Source: Bacillota bacterium
Lineage (GTDB): Bacteria > Bacillota > Clostridia > Lachnospirales > Lachnospiraceae
DNA: 12,731 nucleotides
Assembly: GCA_023387635.1 (NCBI GenBank)
Contig: JAEWHU010000246.1
Location: forward strand, 1 to 12,731
Direction of reading: 5' to 3'
The translations under genes were made by a program, and so were the position numbers. Under the pieces are notes generated by a model. It was not told the origin of the DNA and made no database searches. It saw only the letters and a program-made list of their open reading frames with translations. Below are positions 1-7,944 of the stretch, piece by piece (the stretch's first letter is position 1; each line of letters starts with the position of its first letter).

Positions 1-1
1 A

Positions 2-1090
2 GGTGTTTTTTGTTATCGTCTATATGTAGTGGGGGGCGTTGATCTTTTCTACATATTAAGTACTTATGTACTATGGATTTCCACAATTTTTCTTTATTTT
101 TCAATGACTTATCTTCATGCTACGAAAGATTATAGGGTGATTACTTTTTCCTTTATTACAGGAATGATATTCGGAGCTTTATTTTCTATTCTACTGTATT
201 ATATGAAAGCAGTGGATACCATTCACGCTATTCTTTATGGACTTACTTTAGGTTTTTTTATAATAACTTCTTTAATATCGGCATATATTCACAGATATTT
301 TTCAAAATCAACTACAGGTTTTTACAAAGTTCTAGGATATTTTGTAAAGTATAAGGAGATTTTTTTATCAAATTTTTTATATTTTTTAGGATTATATATT
401 CATAATTTTGTATTTTGGGCTATTTTAGGAAGAAATAGGGTGGCAGGAAGCATGATAAGCATGGGACCTTATGATATGGCAAGTTGTTTAGCCTTATTCA
501 CTAATATTTCAACTTTAATGATATTTACCGTAATGGCAGAAACTCAGTTCCATGATAGTTATCAGGATTATATGCAAGCTGTAATCGGTTCGACCCATCG
601 GGAAATTACCAAGAATAAAAAGAAAATGTTTCGTGTTATGAAACAGCAGATTATTCATGTATTTACTTTACAGTCAATTATTACAGTGTTTTTATTTTTA
701 ATTTTCAGGATGTTCTTACCTCGTCTGGGCTTTGGAGGGTTGACCATGGAGATTTATTCATCACTGGCAGCTAGTTATTTAGTAATTTTTATGACCTACT
801 GTCTACTCATTTACTTGTTTTATTATAATGATATGAAAGGCGCCATGTCTGTCAGCATTGTATTTTGTGTATCTATTTTGATTGGTTCCTTGTGGTCCGT
901 AACTCTTCCACCTAGACTATATGGTGCGGGAACCTTTATTGGAGCTTTGATAAGCTGGTCCTTTGGATATTTTAGACTGAGATATTTGGAGAAACACTTT
1001 GAACAGCATATCTTTATCAATCAAAAACTATTGAATACCCAAAAAGGTAAAGTAATAGCTAATATTGTATATGAGAAATCAGGAGAATAA
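2..1090 (+). CDS. pelG: PelG-like exopolysaccharide transporter, 5' end outside window
   Basis: Multispanning membrane protein resembling PelG, the MOP-superfamily-like transporter that works with the glycosyltransferase PelF to move Pel-type polysaccharide across the cytoplasmic membrane. About 362 residues are present. The frame is open to the left edge with no stop, so a GTG at 29 is internal and roughly 100 N-terminal residues are missing compared with usual PelG lengths (about 450-480). Repeated hydrophobic segments cover nearly the whole protein. A central stretch, AETQFHDSYQDYMQAV at about residues 178-193, followed by a Lys/Arg-rich loop, matches the 'TxF...Y..Y..A' region I know from PelG proteins. 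The stop lies 3 bp before the next glycosyltransferase start, indicating one operon. Seen: topology and motif. Inferred: substrate. PelF and the other pel genes would lie to the left. A generic Wzx-like flippase is the alternative, but less likely. Confidence 0.8.
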   Translation, partial: GVFCYRLYVVGGVDLFYILSTYVLWISTIFLYFSMTYLHATKDYRVITFSFITGMIFGALFSILLYYMKAVDTIHAILYGLTLGFFIITSLISAYIHRYFSKSTTGFYKVLGYFVKYKEIFLSNFLYFLGLYIHNFVFWAILGRNRVAGSMISMGPYDMASCLALFTNISTLMIFTVMAETQFHDSYQDYMQAVIGSTHREITKNKKKMFRVMKQQIIHVFTLQSIITVFLFLIFRMFLPRLGFGGLTMEIYSSLAASYLVIFMTYCLLIYLFYYNDMKGAMSVSIVFCVSILIGSLWSVTLPPRLYGAGTFIGALISWSFGYFRLRYLEKHFEQHIFINQKLLNTQKGKVIANIVYEKSGE

Positions 1091-1093
1091 AGG

Positions 1094-2164
1094 ATGATTA
1101 AATGCAGCGTGATTATTCCTGTCTATAACGGTGAGAAGCAGATCAGGAAGGCAGTGGAATCGGTTCAGTGTCAAACCTATAATAATTGGGAGCTGATAAT
1201 TATAAATGATGGGTCTAAGGACAAAACTGGAGAAGTCTGCGATGAATTACAGAAAGAAGATGAAAGAATTAAAGTCATACATACCATAAATCAAGGGCAG
1301 GGACTTGCAAGAAATATAGGTCTTTCAATGGCTAAGGGAGAATATGTATGGTTTGCAGATGCAGATGATACTCTATTACCTAAAGGAATGGAAATATTTA
1401 TAAATATAGCTGAGCAAAATAAATACGATATTATATCTGCATTGTATTATAGGCAGGCAAAGTCTCAAAAAACTCTCATTACCATAAAAACGAAAGAAGG
1501 TACTGTAAAGCGTAAAGGTACAAAGGACGAAAGAGAACGTTTCCATAGCATTAAAACAGAAAGTATTTTTGGATACTTATGGAATAAGGTTTATAGAAGA
1601 CAGTTCTTAGAGGATAACCAGATTAAATTTGATGATATTAGAAAAGTTTATATGGAAGATCAGCTATTTAATTTAAAAGCTTTTGGCAAAGCCCCTAACT
1701 ATTTCCAATGCTGTGAACCAGTATATTGCTACCATGTGGATACCGACTTCTCCTCAACAAGAATGGCAGATGAAAAAATTGCTAATAAGAATAGGGAAAT
1801 GCTTAGGGAGTATGAACGTTGGCTAAGAAATAATAAAATAATAGAAGAGGAGAGGGACCTACTAACTGCACTTACAGCAAGAGTTATATGCTGGTCCCTC
1901 ATTAAGAATATTCCATATGAAGGGTTATCATTCAAAAATATCCATGAAAGATTAAAATGCTTTTTGCAAGTAGATTCTATTCGAGATACCATCGAAGATA
2001 GGAATGCATATAAAAATCTTAAGCTTATTAATAGTTTATTACAAAAATCTGGTTATATAGTATTGTTTTTTATGCTTCGCAAAAAAATGCATTTTATAGT
2101 TGCATGCCTTTTTACAGTGACTGCTCCTTTTCTCGGGTGGTATAGTAGACAGGCAGTGAAGTAA
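1094..2164 (+). CDS. Family 2 glycosyltransferase (GT-A fold)
   Basis: Cytoplasmic GT2 enzyme of 356 residues expected to move a sugar from a nucleotide-sugar donor onto a growing surface glycan. The N-terminal GT-A domain starts at once with CSVIIPVYNGEKQIRKAV. It has the nucleotide-binding NDGSKD at 38-43, the metal-binding DADD at 89-92, and a candidate catalytic-base region MEDQ at 187-190. The C-terminus ends with a hydrophobic segment (about 333-350) that may hold it at the membrane. Start ATG is supported by AGGAG at 1081-1085, eight bases upstream, inside the end of pelG. It is almost contiguous with pelG, so it probably decorates or extends the same polymer. Donor and linkage cannot be read from sequence. 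Family assignment is firm; polymer assignment rests on context. Confidence 0.9.
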   Translation: MIKCSVIIPVYNGEKQIRKAVESVQCQTYNNWELIIINDGSKDKTGEVCDELQKEDERIKVIHTINQGQGLARNIGLSMAKGEYVWFADADDTLLPKGMEIFINIAEQNKYDIISALYYRQAKSQKTLITIKTKEGTVKRKGTKDERERFHSIKTESIFGYLWNKVYRRQFLEDNQIKFDDIRKVYMEDQLFNLKAFGKAPNYFQCCEPVYCYHVDTDFSSTRMADEKIANKNREMLREYERWLRNNKIIEEERDLLTALTARVICWSLIKNIPYEGLSFKNIHERLKCFLQVDSIRDTIEDRNAYKNLKLINSLLQKSGYIVLFFMLRKKMHFIVACLFTVTAPFLGWYSRQAVK

Positions 2165-2216
2165 GCGGAATTATGATACCATTAAGGATTTAGCGGTAAT
2201 AAGATTGGAGATTATT

Positions 2217-3560
2217 GTGAAAAAAACTAGCAGGCGAATCATAGGTGTACTCATTTTGTTGGGTGTTATACTTATACTCTTTTATTTTTTTTATTGGAGG
2301 CAGAAAAATGTAAAACTTTCCTTTCCGGAAAGTACTCAAAGTATTGTAAATTCTAATAGAGGATTTTATGCCCAAATTGATACCAAAGATTATCAGCTAG
2401 TTGAAGGTTATTACAATGGTGAAGAGAAATTTCGAATTGTTCTTTTGGGTATAAACCTTATAAAAGATAGAAATAATAAAAAAATTTCTGATGAGAAAGT
2501 TGCAGAGATAATAAAAGCTTTGGATGAATGTCGCCAAGTTGGTATGGCAGTGGTGGTTAGAACTGCTTATCACTTTTGGGGTGATGAGTATGAGCAGCCT
2601 GACAGCTTTGAAACTATTCTTAGTCATGTAGGACAATTGGCAGAAGTGATAAATCCATATAAAGATATAATATTAGGTGTACAGGCGGGATTTATAGGTC
2701 CTTATGGTGAATGGCATAATAGCCCTTATATGGAGGAGGACATGGACGATATTCCTTATCGTATAAAACTATTGCAGGAGCTTTTATTAAGGTTTGACAA
2801 GGATATTATTATAAATGTAAGAAGACCCATGTTTGTAAGAGAAGCAATGGAATACGGCTGTTCTATGGAAAGATTAGGGATTCATAATGATGCACTACTT
2901 TCTACGGATAATGATATGGGAACCTATGTGGAAGAAGGATATGATAGAAACGATGAACTAAAATGGATGGAAGAAAACCTCATAACCCAGATAAATGGGG
3001 GGGAAATGACAAATATTAGTGAATATACTAACATTGAAAATGCAGTATCGGAATTTAAAAAAATGAGTCTGACTTATCTAAACCGTTATTATAATACAGA
3101 GGTTTTAGAAAGTTGGAAAGAACAGCGATATGGCGGGACAGACGGATATACATATGTAAAAGAACATCTTGGATACCGCCTTAGCCTCTCATCCGTCATT
3201 TTACCTGCTACCATGGTACCAGGTCAAAAGCTTAATATTGCTATAGAGATAAGAAATACAGGATTTGCAAAGCCAGAGAAAAATTATATTCCTTATCTTG
3301 TAGTCAGACAAAACAATGAAACAAAATATTATTTGTTAGAAGAAGAAGTTGCTACAAAGGAAACTTCTAGCCTTCTAGCAGATATAAAGCCCTATTCTTT
3401 ATTTTCTGATATACGATCGGATGTAGAATTAGGTATTCGCTTAGGAGAAGAAGAGTATATGGAACTAGCTAATGAGCAATTAACACTTGAAAACGGCTGC
3501 TATTGGTTTGCTTCTTATAAATATAGTAATATAGAAAAGCGATATACACTTGTAAGATAA
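2217..3560 (+). CDS. Membrane-anchored DUF4874/DUF4832 protein, glycosidase-like
   Basis: Predicted 447-residue extracytoplasmic protein. Start: I prefer GTG at 2217, six bases after GGAG at 2207-2210; a TTG at 2205 would add four residues but has a poor ribosome site. KKTSRR followed by a long hydrophobic stretch (to about residue 27) is an uncleaved signal anchor with no lipobox. The body matches the DUF4874 plus DUF4832 architecture as I know it. The first is a TIM-barrel-like domain (about 35-240) with the characteristic GFIGPYGEWHNS at about 158-169. The second is a beta-rich domain (about 325-447) opening with IEIRNTGFAKP. Glu165 in the GEWH motif is a plausible active-site residue, but no activity is established for the family as far as I know. 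Its place between two GT2 genes in a PelG operon suggests action on the exported glycan, such as trimming, binding or modification. That role is inference. Confidence 0.8.
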   Translation: MKKTSRRIIGVLILLGVILILFYFFYWRQKNVKLSFPESTQSIVNSNRGFYAQIDTKDYQLVEGYYNGEEKFRIVLLGINLIKDRNNKKISDEKVAEIIKALDECRQVGMAVVVRTAYHFWGDEYEQPDSFETILSHVGQLAEVINPYKDIILGVQAGFIGPYGEWHNSPYMEEDMDDIPYRIKLLQELLLRFDKDIIINVRRPMFVREAMEYGCSMERLGIHNDALLSTDNDMGTYVEEGYDRNDELKWMEENLITQINGGEMTNISEYTNIENAVSEFKKMSLTYLNRYYNTEVLESWKEQRYGGTDGYTYVKEHLGYRLSLSSVILPATMVPGQKLNIAIEIRNTGFAKPEKNYIPYLVVRQNNETKYYLLEEEVATKETSSLLADIKPYSLFSDIRSDVELGIRLGEEEYMELANEQLTLENGCYWFASYKYSNIEKRYTLVR

Positions 3561-3603
3561 AGTCCGTAAAATAATAAGAATTGAGAGAAAGAGGGGAAAG
3601 GGT

Positions 3604-4608
3604 ATGATCAGCGTTATTGTTCCTGTATATAATATTGAGTCTTATATTGAAAGGTGTATTACCAGTATATTAAATCAAACGAATAAGGAATTTGAATTGT
3701 TGTTAATAGACGATGGTTCTGTAGATGGTTCTGGTAAAATTTGTGATAAATATGAAAGAATAGATTCTAGAGTCAAGGTAATACATAAAATTAATGGTGG
3801 ATTGTCAGATGCAAGGAACATGGGGACAGGACTAGCCAAAGGCGAATGGATTACTTATATAGATGGAGATGATTATGTAGAACCAGAGTATCTAGAAGAA
3901 CTTCTTAATCTATGCACTAAAAATGGAGTAAAAGTATCCGTAGTATGTGAAAGGATACGAAGAGAAGGAAATCAAAAAGAGAAAAGTAAACAAAGGCAAA
4001 ATGCAGAGGTTCCTGTAAAGATTATGAAAGGGAGAGAGGCCGCAGAAGAAATTGTTCATTATAATAAAGCATATATGATATATGCATGGGGAAAATTGTA
4101 TCATAGAAGTCTGATCCCTATTCTATCATATCCGTACAGAAAGATTCATGAGGATGAATTTGTTACCTATAAGGTGCTTTATGAAACGAAAGAAGTGGCA
4201 GTATCCCCTAAGCAATATTACAATTATGTTGTTAGAAAGGATAGTATAACCAAACAAGCATATTCTATTAGTAGACTGAATAAGTTAGAGGCATTAAAAG
4301 AAGCGATTACTTATTTTGATAAAAAAAAGGATATGGAATTTGTAGCACATGCAAAGTTAAGATATTTTTTAAACCTCCAAATTGCCTGGTACAGAGTGAA
4401 ACATAGCCCTACCATTGATAATAAACAATTAGTTATTAAAGCACTGTTAGATGAAAGGCGGACATTCTTTCAAAAAGAGAAAATAATTATATGGCGAACA
4501 GCAAGCTTGTTGGAGAAAACCACTATATTAACTTTCCAAGTTCATCCCGCTGCCTATGGGTGGTTAAGCTCTATTGTTCTATATATCCAATCAAACGGAA
4601 CAAGGTAA
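3604..4608 (+). CDS. Family 2 glycosyltransferase (EpsJ-like)
   Basis: GT2 enzyme of 334 residues. The GT-A domain has ISVIVPVYNIESYIERC at the N-terminus, IDDGSVDGS around 35-43, GGLSDARNMG around 65-74, and the metal-binding DGDD at 87-90. IHEDEFVTYK at 181-190 is the likely catalytic-base and acceptor region. The C-terminal half is typical of capsule or exopolysaccharide transferases that add one sugar. Start ATG follows GAGGGG at 3591-3596 with seven bases between. The gene lies 43 bp after the DUF4832 gene with no terminator between them, so it is probably the last gene of the pelG operon. Its final 38 bp overlap, in the opposite direction, the 3' end of the minus-strand gene at 4571-5122, and no terminator hairpin is visible at that junction. 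The sugar donor is not determinable. Confidence 0.9.
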   Translation: MISVIVPVYNIESYIERCITSILNQTNKEFELLLIDDGSVDGSGKICDKYERIDSRVKVIHKINGGLSDARNMGTGLAKGEWITYIDGDDYVEPEYLEELLNLCTKNGVKVSVVCERIRREGNQKEKSKQRQNAEVPVKIMKGREAAEEIVHYNKAYMIYAWGKLYHRSLIPILSYPYRKIHEDEFVTYKVLYETKEVAVSPKQYYNYVVRKDSITKQAYSISRLNKLEALKEAITYFDKKKDMEFVAHAKLRYFLNLQIAWYRVKHSPTIDNKQLVIKALLDERRTFFQKEKIIIWRTASLLEKTTILTFQVHPAAYGWLSSIVLYIQSNGTR

Positions 4609-5122
4609 CACGTAAATAATTATAGAGTCTAAAGAAATTCCATCTAATACTCTTTCGAAAGGAATGGGACAAAGGGAAGTCAAAAGAGGAGTAGGCATAT
4701 CTGCTCCAGATATATACAGCTTCTTGGGTGTTTTCAATGGTGTGTATAGAATGTTTGCCAAATCCTACCTTTTGTCGTATCTCTTCCTTTAACGCTAAAA
4801 GAGTATTAGGGGAAGGTAAAGATAAGAGTATCATAGTGATAGGTTTTTTCTTTGAGTAGCACCAAGTTGCTTTTCTAAGCAAAGAATTTAGATGAATTTG
4901 ATTTTCTTTTATCATCCATGTTTCAGAATGATAAAGTTCGTAAATTAACTGGTTGAATTCTGAAAAAGTAAGAAAGATATCTATTGTATAATAAACAGTA
5001 GCATTATATTTTGTGAAAGAGTATGCAGTTATTTCTTTAATGGCCTCCTTATTACAAGAAGGCCATAGGCAGATTAGCTGCATGTTTTCTTTATTCATAT
5101 TTAACGGTTTTTTCATATTCAT
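4571..5122 (-). CDS. Uncharacterised protein paired with SerK-like gene
   Basis: A 183-residue soluble protein that I cannot assign to a named family. Start: ATG at 5122 follows AAAGGTGG with four bases between; ATG at 5116 is also possible. A TTG at 5143 would add seven residues but lies upstream of that ribosome site. The N-terminal half alternates strand-like and helix-like stretches. From about 110 there is MILLSLPSPNTLLALKEEIR, then GFGKHSIHTIENTQEAVYIW (about 128-147). The GKHSIH...T.EA pattern looks conserved-domain-like, and I recall it from polysaccharide-locus proteins where it follows a DGxHR domain. The C-terminus is basic and aromatic, possibly membrane-associating. It lies 51 bp downstream of the SerK-like gene and overlaps the convergent GT2 by 38 bp. 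A joint role with its neighbour, for example in a phosphoryl or nucleotidyl modification of the glycan, is inference only. Confidence 0.6.
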   Translation of the reverse strand: MNMKKPLNMNKENMQLICLWPSCNKEAIKEITAYSFTKYNATVYYTIDIFLTFSEFNQLIYELYHSETWMIKENQIHLNSLLRKATWCYSKKKPITMILLSLPSPNTLLALKEEIRQKVGFGKHSIHTIENTQEAVYIWSRYAYSSFDFPLSHSFRKSIRWNFFRLYNYLRVTLFRLIGYIEQ

Positions 5123-5173
5123 AGTTCCACCTTTATAAGACAATAATTTTTATGATTTGCAAACATAGCTCGA

Positions 5174-6097
5174 TTAAAAATAAGGAATAATCTTTTTAAT
5201 GATTCCTAGCGTAATAAAATAAAGTCTTAGTAATCTATCTTTTATAAAATAAGTTACTTTATAATGTCTATCTTCTTTTTTTTGGTAATGAGCAATGAAG
5301 CTTTGTAAATATTGAATTATTTCTTCTTGGTTAGTAATTAGATCCAACTTGCTTCTATTATGTAAATTATTTTTTAAAAAAGCGGTTACATAATCAGGGG
5401 AAGTATGGGCGTTATCTGTAACAACAAGAAAAGATTTAGAAGAGAGTTTTAACATATAAACAGGTAATAAGGCATTCCTGTATTTTAAAGCTGTTAATAA
5501 AAAAGGAACTTTAGAATACTTTTTATAGGTTACCCGAAACAAAGTAAGGGATTTTAACTTAGCATATTTTAAAACCATCTCTAAAATCATACTTTCATGC
5601 AATAGGCGATATCGAAAGAAAAGGTAATCATAACGATAAGGAAAGGAATAATCTTTCAAATAATATATTGTTATCATATTCTTTGTATTCAAAGCGCAGG
5701 AGACCCTATGGGCACCGTCCATTGCCATAAAGTTAGCATCTACAGGGATTGGATAATGTTCACACCAAACAGTATCTTTATCATCTGAATTAGCCGCTTG
5801 ATTAAGAGATTGAAATACATTGATATATTTTTCAATGGTATTTTTTTCTGGATTACCGGCTTCTTTTATTCTTCTTCCACCAAAGGCAAGAAGATGGCTC
5901 TTGTATATTTCATAAGAGCGAAATGGATCATAGCAGCCTTTTAAACCATCTAAGTATATAAGCTTTGCCATAAAATCAAATCGGGCAGGTATCATTAAAT
6001 CTATAGGGGATACTGTAAGCTTAGTAACAGTGTTGTAGTGGCTATCTTTTATAGTAGAGGCTAGGTAAGGATACTGCTCTTTAAAAAGGTTATTCAA
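5174..6097 (-). CDS. DGxHR-motif protein, ParB/SerK-like fold (putative kinase)
   Basis: A 307-residue protein. Start: TTG at 6097 has GGAG eight bases upstream; TTG at 6103 is only two bases from that site and less likely. Its start overlaps the flippase stop by 8 bp, suggesting translational coupling. Around residues 115-137, PIPVDANFMAMDGAHRVSCA contains DGAHR, the signature of ParB/sulfiredoxin-fold enzymes. That fold includes the free-serine kinase SerK, where DGxHR-type residues contribute to the active site. Further conserved-looking pieces are FGGRRIKEAGNPE (about 72-84) and a long segment to about 275 with strand/helix alternation. The last about 20 residues are hydrophobic with lysines (FITLGIIKKIIPYF), perhaps membrane-associating. 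Seen: motif and context. Inferred: phosphotransfer onto a small molecule or glycan in the same pathway. It could instead be a non-catalytic binding protein. Confidence 0.6.
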   Translation of the reverse strand: MNNLFKEQYPYLASTIKDSHYNTVTKLTVSPIDLMIPARFDFMAKLIYLDGLKGCYDPFRSYEIYKSHLLAFGGRRIKEAGNPEKNTIEKYINVFQSLNQAANSDDKDTVWCEHYPIPVDANFMAMDGAHRVSCALNTKNMITIYYLKDYSFPYRYDYLFFRYRLLHESMILEMVLKYAKLKSLTLFRVTYKKYSKVPFLLTALKYRNALLPVYMLKLSSKSFLVVTDNAHTSPDYVTAFLKNNLHNRSKLDLITNQEEIIQYLQSFIAHYQKKEDRHYKVTYFIKDRLLRLYFITLGIIKKIIPYF

Positions 6098-7598
6098 GGT
6101 CAAGACTCCTTTCTTTTATAATTTTATACAAGGGACGGAGCAGTATATAGAACATCCCATAGCATAATAATGAAATTAATCCACATATTAATGCTTTGCT
6201 AAAAAAACCAACAAAGGACACAGACGTGTTTTTTACTAAAGTACCTGTTATAAAAATAGTAATTAGAGTACTAACAATGCCGACTGATTGATAAATTAAT
6301 TCATACCAAAGGGGTTTATTAAAATATTTATACATTAAGTAAGGTTCATACCATTGCATCGTGAGAATATCAGAGAGAACAGTGGCAAAAAGGATCCCTA
6401 TAAGTCCATATAATTTTCCAAACAGAATAGACAATATAAGGTTTGCCAGCCCTCTAAACAGTACCATCTTTTTGACACTATTAAAGAGACCCGCAGATAC
6501 CCTATAAGAGCCTAAGGTTTTATGGGTCGTATCCAGGTAATGCATGATGGTAACAAGTACAACAATGGGCATGGGAAGAAGAGCATCAGGACCCATCCAA
6601 AAAAACAAGAAATCCTGAACTAGCCAGTAAATACAGGTACAAGTAATGCCAGTTATGGCAAGATTAATAAAGGAAATGGTAATAAAGCTCATAAATTGCT
6701 CATCTTTAGTGCGCTTGTTGACAATATGGCCGATTTTAGCAACAATAGCTTCAAAAAAACTTCCTGTTAAACTGGATACGCCCATAAGAACAAAAAGGTA
6801 ATTAGAATAGTAGCCTGCCATTGCAGTATTGATTAAGGATGAGATTAGAATGCCGTCAGTGTTGTTTACCAATACACTTCCAATACGATAAATCATCAAG
6901 TCACTTACATTTTTAAGGATGGATTTCTCCTCTGTTTTAGGTAGAGTTGTGGTTTTTTTAAGAACATAGGGATATTTTCTTTTTATTGTCAAGTGAAGCC
7001 AAATGGTTATAATTATATTTTTTATTAATATACAAAGTAAAAAGCTAAGGTAGCTCTTTAAAACGTAGAGACAGAATAGCTGGATGCCTAAAGCTAGTAG
7101 ATCAGTTACGGTTAAAATTATGGTAACCAAATAGCGGTGCAAGGAAGCAATAATAAAGTATTGCTTAAATATATAGCGATTGAGTATTATAACAGACAAT
7201 AGATAAAGGAGATACCCTACAATAATTTCCAGTGCTGATATGTCCGCATTCACAAAGAAAAACAAAAATGCAGAAGTAATACAACCTAATAATAGGATCC
7301 CGGTAGAGATGATTTTACATAGTTTGTTAAAATAAGAATAAACAGAGGCTACCTGTTCATTATCTCCTTTTGCCATTGCACCATAGAGCTGAAAGAGCAT
7401 GGCAGTTCCGATTCCTGAAAAAGCAAAGGAAAAAATATCGCAAAAATTTCCATAGATACTCTGAAGGCCTAAGTATTCAATACCTAAATTAGAACGAAGG
7501 GCATTTTTAGAAACCAAATTAATAGCTAAAGATATAATCTGTCCTATGATCCCATATATGATATTAAGTTGAAGGGATTTATCCTGTTTTTGCTTCAT
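6090..7598 (-). CDS. wzx: Wzx-like lipid-linked oligosaccharide flippase (MOP superfamily)
   Basis: Integral membrane protein of 502 residues, the usual length for Wzx/EpsI-type flippases, which turn undecaprenyl-linked repeat units to the outer face of the membrane. The N-terminal block has LNIIYGIIGQIISLAINLVS, then LGIEYLGLQSIYGNFCDIFS and a GIGTAMLFQLY segment. This arrangement is characteristic of Gram-positive capsule flippases. About 12-14 hydrophobic segments follow, with a charged cytosolic loop near 205-225. Start: ATG at 7598 with AAAGGA about seven bases upstream. The frame stays open to 7724, but that extension is antisense to an acyltransferase remnant and is spurious. Its 3' end overlaps the SerK-like gene by 8 bp. 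No polymerase (Wzy) is visible in the window, so either it lies elsewhere or the product is not a Wzy-type polymer. Confidence 0.88.
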   Translation of the reverse strand: MKQKQDKSLQLNIIYGIIGQIISLAINLVSKNALRSNLGIEYLGLQSIYGNFCDIFSFAFSGIGTAMLFQLYGAMAKGDNEQVASVYSYFNKLCKIISTGILLLGCITSAFLFFFVNADISALEIIVGYLLYLLSVIILNRYIFKQYFIIASLHRYLVTIILTVTDLLALGIQLFCLYVLKSYLSFLLCILIKNIIITIWLHLTIKRKYPYVLKKTTTLPKTEEKSILKNVSDLMIYRIGSVLVNNTDGILISSLINTAMAGYYSNYLFVLMGVSSLTGSFFEAIVAKIGHIVNKRTKDEQFMSFITISFINLAITGITCTCIYWLVQDFLFFWMGPDALLPMPIVVLVTIMHYLDTTHKTLGSYRVSAGLFNSVKKMVLFRGLANLILSILFGKLYGLIGILFATVLSDILTMQWYEPYLMYKYFNKPLWYELIYQSVGIVSTLITIFITGTLVKNTSVSFVGFFSKALICGLISLLCYGMFYILLRPLYKIIKERSLDLE

Positions 7599-7614
7599 AG
7601 AGTTCCTTTCTTGA

Positions 7615-7944
7615 CGAATTATCACAGGTGAATCGCGAATTCTTTGTGAGCGTTCTATTACAATAGAAAGTGGTACTATTATTTCATGGGATACAACTAT
7701 TATGGACAGCGACCAACATACCATTTTTAATGAAGAGCATCAAAGAATCAATGATCCTAAGCCCATACATATTGGAGCTAAAAGTTGGATTGGAATGGGT
7801 ACTGTTATCCTAAAGGGCTGCATACTTCCCAAAGAGAGCATTATAGCGGCAGGAAGTATTGTTAGTAAGGAATTTCATGAATCCAATTGTGTAATAGGGG
7901 GAACCAATCATATATTAAGGAGAAACAGTTATTGGGAGCCTTAA
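7615..7944 (+). pseudogene. Truncated hexapeptide-repeat acyltransferase, 5' half missing
   Basis: The frame is open from just after TGA at 7612 to the TAA at 7942-7944, giving about 109 residues. It matches the C-terminal half of left-handed beta-helix sugar O-acetyltransferases (family length about 190-210). SGTIISWDTTIMDSDQH (about 19-35) carries the catalytic-type His35. IHIGAKSWIGMGTVILKG and IIAAGSIVSKEF are hexapeptide coils, and NHILRRNSYWE is the typical tail. Homology clearly begins upstream of the only ATG (7702), so a protein from that ATG would lack essential coils and half of the active-site face. No ribosome site precedes 7702. The missing 5' half is replaced by the oppositely oriented flippase gene, so I read this as a recombination remnant. 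Its stop shares the tetranucleotide TTAA at 7941-7944 with the convergent GT2 stop. A terminator follows 27 bp later. Confidence 0.8.
7618..7626 (-). promoter_or_regulatory. Possible extended -10 for the flippase operon
   Basis: On the minus strand TGTGATAAT forms a TGn plus GATAAT extended -10 motif (five of six consensus bases), 19 bases before the flippase ATG. No convincing -35 hexamer is present at 16-18 bp spacing, and the leader would be only about a dozen bases. It would allow the flippase and its downstream genes to be transcribed independently of the two GT2 genes, from which they are separated by an antisense remnant. Chance occurrence in AT-rich sequence is quite possible. Confidence 0.25.

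Noticed and set aside
29..31. GTG as start of the first membrane protein
   Set aside because: The frame is open to the left edge and the family is about 100 residues longer at the N-terminus, so the gene begins outside the window.
823..1020. Minus-strand reading frame inside the pelG gene
   Set aside because: It is fully antisense to a well-supported coding region and has no ribosome site or recognisable protein features. The same holds for the opposite-strand frames at 1729-1992, 2190-2375, 2397-2636, 3910-4104 and 11370-11564.
5041..5065. Hairpin as a transcription terminator
   Set aside because: Neither side is followed by a T-run and it lies inside a coding region.
7599..7724. 42-residue N-terminal extension of the flippase
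   Set aside because: It is antisense to the acyltransferase remnant, has no flippase-like sequence, and the ATG at 7598 has a good ribosome site.
7702..7944. Complete 80-residue protein starting at ATG 7702
   Set aside because: Acyltransferase homology continues upstream of this ATG and no ribosome site precedes it, so it is better read as a truncated gene.
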